Shown here: positions 57,601-64,000 of the stretch, piece after piece
Layout of the letters: each line of letters begins with the position of its first letter
Numbering within the stretch: the stretch's first letter is position 1
Origin: Paracentrotus lividus
Lineage: Eukaryota; Echinodermata; Echinoidea; Camarodonta; Echinidae
Direction: 5' to 3'
Length of the DNA: 64,000 nucleotides
Assembly (NCBI GenBank): GCA_940671915.1
Contig: CALNVZ010001721.1
Span: 45,397,867-45,461,866 of the forward strand
The notes under the pieces: model-generated
Told to the model about the DNA's origin: nothing
Databases searched by the model: none
Seen by the model: only the letters and a program-made list of their open reading frames with translations
Program-made: the position numbers and the translations under genes

Positions 57601-59105
57601 GGGGATCGTAATTTAGTGATCAGCTAGTGGAAATAATAAAGAGGCAAAATGTATGCTAAGTATACAATGCGAAATGTTATTATGAGGCAAAATTTTTGCA
57701 AACATTTTCATTTGTTTCTGCATAATGTGCGAAGTAGGTCACTCTACTTCGAATTTTGATATACAAATAGGTATCTGTGCGACACTTTATTCCGCTTGTA
57801 ATTGAGTGTATAATTAATTCCAATCCGGTGTCCCTCCCCCCCCCCAGTCGTGACATGAAATCGCAGCCCATATGATATATTACAACAAAACATCAAATCT
57901 ATTATATAGCATTTAACACAGCAGCTAAAATAATAACATAACAGCCACGAAACCTACATAAATTATGGAAGGTCTATTAGGAAAATGTTATGAATTTCGT
58001 GCTGCTCTGGCGTTGTTCCGATAACATTTCAATTACTACGCAGGAAACCGGCAAGTCATTTATTTATCTAAATTATCCATAATGAGCATGAAGAGGGTGC
58101 TGTTTCATGTCGCCTTTTTATCAAGGGAGAACTCTGCACTTTGCCCGCGGAAATACGATCGAAACTTTTTTTTTTTAAAGAATGAAAAGTACTGGGCCTA
58201 TGTTCATAAAACCTTACAAAAGCTAGTTGTCAGCTAAATACATAGGGAACAGTACAAAGTTAGTTGATAGCTAGTTCTATTTAAGAATAAGGGCTCAGGT
58301 TATCATTAAGATTTTTTAATATATATATATGTATTTTCTTCTACTCATCAGAACATTGATTCCCCATGTTCCTTTCTAATTCTAGCCTGTCTTCTCTTAA
58401 ATTGAACAAGTTGATTATAAAGTGATAATAAAGATAAAGTATTTCCACAATCTAACATGCAATGCATAAAGTAATAAAAAATTGCTTTTCCAAGGAATAT
58501 ACTTACACCCTTACTTTTGAATTAAATTTTAATTTGTTTTAGTACTAATATATTCTGTCTTCACTTAAACAACATTGATTACAGTCGTATAACAATAACA
58601 CAAAATAGTATATTACTGAAACACATGAGCGTATAAATCAACTAAAAGCACTCCTTTGTTATACTAAACTAATAGCTTTACGAAAGTACTGAATGAAATT
58701 TATATCTTAATTATAAATTCACACTTCTTAATTTATGTTCGCTTTCCCTACATGGTAACATACTACACGTACTATAGGACTATTCCCATGCAAAGGTATC
58801 GGATTCAGTGAATTTTTCTAGGCTAGAAGTCCTGTATATTAAGCGCACGGGAAAGATGGATCCATGTTCTCTAAAATTGGCGCGATCAAAATGTTGAAAA
58901 GAAAAGTGCCAAAAATGCGGTATTCTGGGCCTTATTGCCCCCCCCTCCTCGGTAAAAAAAAAAAAAAAAAAAAAAATATTGATGGATGTAGGGAACGCAG
59001 CCACACCCAGCCCTACTAAGGAGTGAATGAACCCTTTTCCTCCGCAACGTTCGAGTCAAACATTAAAATTGGCTGAAAAAACATCTGAAATTTCACATTG
59101 TGCCC
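57601..59105. other. No recognised gene
   Basis: AT-rich sequence with a TA run (58317-58331), a poly-A run (58957-58977) and a C run near 57833-57844. No coding signal recognised. Confidence 0.45.
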
Positions 59106-59108
59106 CCT

Positions 59109-59487
59109 ATAGGGCCAAAAAAATTGTTTGGTTGTCCTCCGACGACCCGACCTCTGTGAAAACGCCCGACCCGACCAGAACGCTCTTTTTTTTTTTTTTT
59201 TTTTTCACGCCAAACGCCCGAAAATACAGCTCATTATTTATTGTATTATATTTTTTTCATAAAACAGTATTATAACATGTGTTATTTTTCCATGCAGTCC
59301 ATTTTACAATAACTCAATAAAACGTAAAAGTGATCTCAAAATGGAAGTCATTCGTTTTCTTTGTTTTCTTTGTTTTCAATGGGAGGAAAAAAAAAAAAAA
59401 AAAAAAAAAAAAAACCCGACCGATCCGACCGCGAATTTGAAAAAAGGCATTCATGTGGACACCAAACAATTTTTTTTTTGGCCTTAT
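59109..59487. mobile_element. Fold-back element, arms ending in poly-T/poly-A
   Basis: ATAGGGCCAAAAAAATTGTT followed by TGGTTGTCC at the left is mirrored by the right end (GGACACCAAACAATT...GGCCTTAT). Inner arms share CCGACC/CGACC words, then a T run (59187-59205) on the left and an A run (59388-59414) on the right, which also pair with each other. Confidence 0.75.
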
Positions 59488-60363
59488 GAACCTTGAATCC
59501 GTGCCTGTTATCATCGGGCCCCCAGGCAGTCCATGGTCCGTAGGCGAGATGCCACTTTTAAACTGTCATGGCGCAAAGGCAATGATACAGTTCAATAATC
59601 AGACCGGTTCGATGGGCATGGAATAACTTGGACCTATGGTCATAAAAGAAAAACATGCATAAATCAACGATTTAAGGTTCTGAATTAAATATATATAACA
59701 AATAAATTGATATGAACATAAAAAGGGTCGGTTGAGAAAAAAAATATTAATTTTGAAAAAAAAAAAAGATGAACAAATGCCATAATTTAGTCTCTGAGAG
59801 AGAGAGAGAGAGAAGAAAAAAAAGATCGATATTAACATAATAATATGTAAAAGGGACGGTTAAATATGTAACATTTATTTTATTTATCGCACCATGGTGA
59901 CTTTAAAAAAAAAACTTACATGTACATCGACAACAAGAACACAAAAATAGCAAAGTTCAGATCAAGTTTCAAGATACAAATATCATACACATGTAATTTT
60001 TTAAAACCAAATACAAGAAAATTGGGTAGAGAGATATTTAGTGTACTATGCACCGAAATATGTTCCTGACCCCAAAATGAGAATCATTAATGAAAATTAA
60101 TGACGAAGCACTACGCCCATGGAATCGGCGGGTTAAATTGTGCATGTCAACAAATAAAACGACAAACTGTTCTCTAATTAAATATGACCTGATTAAAATC
60201 CATTATCGATTTTCCTTGAGTTTTTAAAAATCCTCATGTAAAAAATAAGCATCATTATATGAAAAGCTTTATTGCAAAATTGTTTTAGATTTAATTTTGT
60301 CACCATATTTTTCACATATTGATGGCAATCTCACCTTTACTCTTGTTTCATATTATAGAGCTA

Positions 60364-60366
<3 letters not shown>

Positions 60367-60406
<40 letters not shown>
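60367..60406. repeat. Poly-A run (about 40)
   Basis: An uninterrupted A run followed by CCCCCC and AACAAAC words. The Lys-rich frame is an artefact. Confidence 0.9.
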
Positions 60407-60410
<4 letters not shown>

Positions 60411-60525
60411 CCCAAAAAACAACAAACAACAAAAAGAAACATAACAAATTTACTGAAAAATGCACCTACTAACCCCTTTGCAAATGACAATTTAAAATAT
60501 TTCATTCTAATTTTTGTTTCCTATA

Positions 60526-60753
60526 CAGGGTTCCCAGCAAGTCAAGAAAACAAAATTCCCTGATTTTTCCCTGATGAATTTTAAAATATCCCTGATAAAT
60601 ATTTAAATCAAATTCCAGTTTCGCGTGTTTTCTTTGTTGTCGCCGTGAACTGTTTGCAGTATAAAACACTAGTTTGATTGACACATGATTTTTCCATGAC
60701 TGGAAAAAAGTAAAATAATTTTCCCTGATTTCTCTGATGGGCTGGGAACCCTG
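60526..60753. mobile_element. MITE with CAGGGTTCCCAGC ends
   Basis: CAGGGTTCCCAGC at the left is mirrored exactly at the right (GCTGGGAACCCTG). CTATA lies directly outside both ends, a possible 5-bp target duplication. CCCTGATT/AATTTTCCCTGA words recur inside. CAGGG-type ends are common in hAT-like MITEs (from memory), but those normally make 8-bp duplications, so assignment is open. Confidence 0.82.
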
Positions 60754-61035
60754 CTATATTCCTACAAAACATCCAGTCGAACTTTATGATATAGTTTGCT
60801 TGGGGAGCTAGAGTTCAAGAGGCCGAGGGGCCACGAGACCGATTTTTTTTTCTCATTTTGTATTTTCTTTCATTAGGATGTTTGTCAGCGTCAAAAATAC
60901 GATATGAGAAAAATCAGCCTCGTGGGACCCTCGGCTTTGTAGGAAAACTCGGGTTTGTATATAGGCTAACATTTTCAACAAATGTGTCATACCTACAAAC
61001 ACATTTTTTTTTTAGATAATCGAACGAACCTGCAT

Positions 61036-61106
61036 CATTATTATCATCATCATCATCATCATCATCGTCATCGTCATCATCACCGCCATCGTCATCACCG
61101 TCATAG
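61036..61106. repeat. CAT/CGTCAT microsatellite overlapping the SRCR exon end
   Basis: ATCATC repeats with CGTCAT and CACCGC variants. On the minus strand they extend the SRCR reading frame as an Asp-rich run. Confidence 0.85.
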
Positions 61107-61309
61107 AAAAGACAGCTTATAACTGATGGAGAGCAGCCTTCAGGATTAACGCCCCAAGGTTGGTGTCCACATTTGTAAAGTTTGTCTTCAGAGCAGTGAT
61201 CATTCGTAAACCAAATCATTTCATCTCCAGTGAGAAACGGTTCCTTCTCGTCTCCTTCTAGATGTCTGTTATAATCGGTAGTGTATATACCCAGCTGCCT
61301 GCAAACAGC
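61099..61309 (-). CDS. SRCR-domain exon (partial gene)
   Basis: On the minus strand an acceptor TTAATTACTAG is followed by an open frame beginning AVCRQLGIY. It continues through IWFTNDHCSEDKLYKC, GHQPWGV, EGC and VISCLFYDG. The VCRQLG start, the C-x-E-x-x-L-x-x-C core, the PWG and the spaced terminal cysteines are the signature of the C-terminal two thirds of a scavenger-receptor cysteine-rich domain. Such domains occur in secreted or membrane proteins of immunity and adhesion. A possible donor GTGATG follows at 61098. If it is not used, the frame runs on through an Asp-rich repeat to a stop at 60914. The first part of the domain must be in an exon at higher coordinates, which I did not find within the window. 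Confidence 0.75.
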
Positions 61310-61678
61310 CTAGTAATTAAAAAAATGTTGATTCATTTTAATTCACATTCTCCCCTTTTAAATGAAGTAACAACATTTTATGTGAGGCCTACCACAATAT
61401 AGTTTTGAATATTTTACAAATGTTTTAGAAAGATAGCTAGGCGAAAACAATACGAAAAAGGGGAAAATTTGCCATTTTACTCGCCGTATTGGGATCAGGC
61501 TTTATTGAGATAAGGTTACATAATCATAGTATAAAATAAATAAATGAATAAAAGTAAGACTCACTATAATATACAAATAAAAAGACGTAGCTTGAAGATT
61601 ACCTTTAGTTTTATGCATCAATAATTTTTTTCTTTCCGGATTCTGTCTCATTTGTGAAAACGAATTCTCATAAGTACA

Positions 61679-61778
61679 CCACACACACACACACACACAC
61701 ACAACACACACACACACAACACACACACACACACACAACACACACACACACACACACAAAGAAGAAGAAGAAGAAGAA
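61679..61778. repeat. CA microsatellite followed by GAA repeat
   Basis: CA units with AACAC interruptions to about 61760, then AAGAAGAAG. The Cys/Val frame on the minus strand is an artefact. Confidence 0.9.
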
Positions 61779-62880
61779 AAACAAAACATTATCAATTCTA
61801 GTTGTAAACTTAAGGGGAAGAGGGCGCTAATCACTCTACGCAAGTAACGCGCCATAGACTTTTGTATTTTGCACAGTTTTTTCACTTTGTTTCTTGATTA
61901 TGGCGAGCAACTATCTTTTCAAAGAAAATGATCAAATTGAGTACGCTAAGAAGTCCGAATTTTTCAAAAATAGGAATAACTTATTGCTAAAAGGGAAAAA
62001 ATGTTCTGTCACTTGTGTCAATTCGAAATCCTAGTAAGATCAAATTCCTGTACAATATGGCCAATTTTGCTTCTCAAATAGCTCATAACGCTGCATAGTC
62101 ATCTTCCTCGATTACGCATAATTTATATTAACACCTAATGATCCAAGCAGTTGTTTAAAAGCTTGAATTTCAAGCCTTTCCATGGTATTCATCTCGAATT
62201 GGTTAAAAAAAGTCGTGTCACACTTTGGAACATTTCACAAACCGATCTTACTCGATGGTGCAATATTTCCCATATCACATGCATATCGGATGATGGACGG
62301 CGTCTTTCGAAGATGTGGCACAAGATACTATTTTTATCATAATCGTTAGGAACATAATCTATGTGAATAAAGATTCTGATTACAAACTTTTAGGCACAAT
62401 GGTGTTATAGGCTTGCTCAAATGTCTTTTTCCCCAATCTGGTCTAAGCATCTACCTACGAAAACTATGATAAAAGTTCAATTATTTATTTCATGTCGCAG
62501 GACTAATTTCTCGAACGATCGACCTGCAATTCCATTTTTTACCGAACAGGGGAAGTTTCTTAGGTGATTTTTGTGCGCTAAGTAATAATAATATTGGCAT
62601 GCCAGTTGTCAAATCGGTCGCTTATAGGGGCAGCTGGGAGACATCCGAGTAGATGAAGCGAGGTACTAGTAGCAGAGTATTGAATATATGGGGAGGTAAT
62701 CCACATTTACTAAACGCCAACGTCTGGCAGTGCATCCCTTGCTGGCAATAAAGGCCCCAGGGCCTTACTAAAGGGCCCAACAAATGCATTCGATTAGATG
62801 AGCGGAGGTGACGCACTTCAAACCCATAACAGATTTTCCGGCTCAATTCACTGAATTCGAATGACGATTGAACAGACAAA
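61779..62880. other. No recognised gene
   Basis: Ordinary AT-rich DNA. I looked here on the minus strand for the first half of the SRCR domain and did not see one. GTGAATAAAGATTCTGATT near 62362 may be the tail of a degraded retroelement. Confidence 0.45.
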
Positions 62881-62884
62881 ATTT

Positions 62885-64000
62885 CTACTGCAATGTGCCC
62901 GCCAGACGCCCCAAAGGGCCTTAAAATTGGGCATCGATAGAATGAAGGAGATACCACTTGAAAAGTGATTTCAGATGAAAGTATGAATACCAAAAAGCAC
63001 AGAAAGAGCAACGACAGAAAAAATTTCTGCTGCAAAGTGCCCGCCAGAAGCCCCCAAGTGCGGCCCAATTGCCCCTATAGTGTGATTTCTGCAAGTTGAA
63101 TGATGTCGTTGAGACGTTTTATTGTAAGGTACTCACGAAACCAAGTTTGAACTGAATGGGTGGCGGTAATCTAAAAAATGTTTACAAACTCAAATGCCGA
63201 AGGAACGCTCGAAACCCCACCCCTCGAAAAAAAAAAGAAAAAAGGAAAAAAAGAGGGGGGCCTCGAATTTCCTCTCGATCAAACATGATGATACTACTTG
63301 AAATGAATTTCAAAATTATACATGTCACCCCAAAGCACATATAACCAACGCCCACAACATTTCTGCTGCAAATTAGTGCCCGCCGACGCCCCCAAAAACG
63401 ACCTAATTGACCCATACAATATAATATATAGCAGTTTAAACCTTTTATTTTAAGGTAGTACATGTACAGTTTAGTGGTAGGGTATAGTCGAAGAGAGTGG
63501 AGTTACTACTTGAAATGTATTTTGAATTTAATACCTGAACACCACAAAGCACATAGTGACAACGCCAAACATTTTCTGCTGCAAGTGGCCGCAGGCCCCC
63601 AAAATATTAACCAAATAGCACCCGTGGTAAAATTTGTGGCAGTTTGAAGCCTACATCATAAAAAAAACAAGTTCAAATGGTGCCGGTAAGTCTTAATAGA
63701 GTTGGAGATATAATTGAAATGAATTTCTAAATAATATATGACACTACAAAGCACAGAATGAGCAACGCCAGACAATTTTTATCTGCTGCAAGTGCCCGCC
63801 AGACGCCCCTAAAATACGACCTAAATTGCCCCGTATAGTAACATTTGTGCGATATCATTGAACAATTAGGTATACACGAAACAATTTGTATGGTGCGGGT
63901 ATAGTCTAAGAGGAGTGAGAGATACTACTTGAAATGATATTTAATGATACCTGAACACCACAAAGCACATAATTGACCAACGCCACAACATTTTCTCTGG
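62885..64000 (+). repeat. Tandem array, period about 210 bp, continuing past the right edge
   Basis: TTTCTGCTGCAAAGTGCCCG and CCAGACGCCCC words recur near 62886, 63022, 63361, 63570 and 63781. Between them lie GGTGC(G)GGTA, GATACTACTTGAAATGA and CACCACAAAGCACATA. The last spacings are 209 and 211 bp. The 135-bp unit is shortened, and the 339-bp one contains a purine-rich insertion (63227-63260). The array is still running at the last base of the window. Confidence 0.85.

Overview
This is a gene-poor, AT-rich window of a eukaryotic nuclear genome, about 64 kb long. Most likely it comes from a marine invertebrate deuterostome, with an echinoid-type echinoderm as best guess and hemichordate, cephalochordate or mollusc as alternatives. 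The reasons are an animal-type spliced kinase exon of the NIM1 family, a scavenger-receptor cysteine-rich (SRCR) exon (a family strongly expanded in sea urchins), a eukaryotic tRNA-Leu gene with internal Pol III boxes, very abundant GA microsatellites, and dozens of short non-autonomous DNA transposons. I see no bacterial operons, no CRISPR array, and no intact transposase or reverse transcriptase gene.

Layout. 1-740 is a block repeated at 8765-9500; the copies differ mainly by small indels, and an assembly gap (25 N) lies between them at 7925-7949. 761-1640 is an almost G-free CAC/CCA tract. 3203-4830 holds a noisy minisatellite of about 67 bp split by other sequence. 9965-10714 (+) is the terminal coding exon of a NIM1-type Ser/Thr kinase, preceded by a pyrimidine-rich intron end and followed by a 3' UTR with AATAAA. 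From 11.7 to 18.2 kb there is a run of terminal-inverted-repeat (TIR) and fold-back elements. A tRNA-Leu(CAG) gene lies at 21136-21217 (-). 25.0-30.8 kb has more fold-backs, one carrying two divergent tRNA-like modules and one with another element nested in it. 37-43 kb has TIR elements, including a nested insertion whose empty site survives in a sister copy, a satellite of about 175 bp, and a 90-bp-arm palindrome. 46-52.6 kb is dominated by GA tracts and a minisatellite-bearing TIR element. 53.3-57.2 kb has a perfect 75-bp-arm palindrome beside a tRNA-like module, an AGACGTCT-rich element pair, and a 1.4-kb TIR element with an internal tandem array. An SRCR exon lies at 61099-61309 (-). A tandem array of about 210 bp runs off the right edge.

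Only two protein-coding exons are well supported (NIM1 kinase and SRCR), on opposite strands and about 50 kb apart; nothing suggests they work together. The rest looks like intron or intergenic DNA shaped by MITE and fold-back insertions. The points most worth a second look are: the fold-back element with paired tRNA-like modules (25020-25548); the tRNA-like/palindrome insertion with a 12-bp flanking repeat (53294-53694); the nested element with its empty site (40062-40611 versus 49678-49802); the TIR elements that have captured tandem arrays; and a tRNA-Leu gene that is perfect except for a missing anticodon-loop base. All element boundaries were read by eye.
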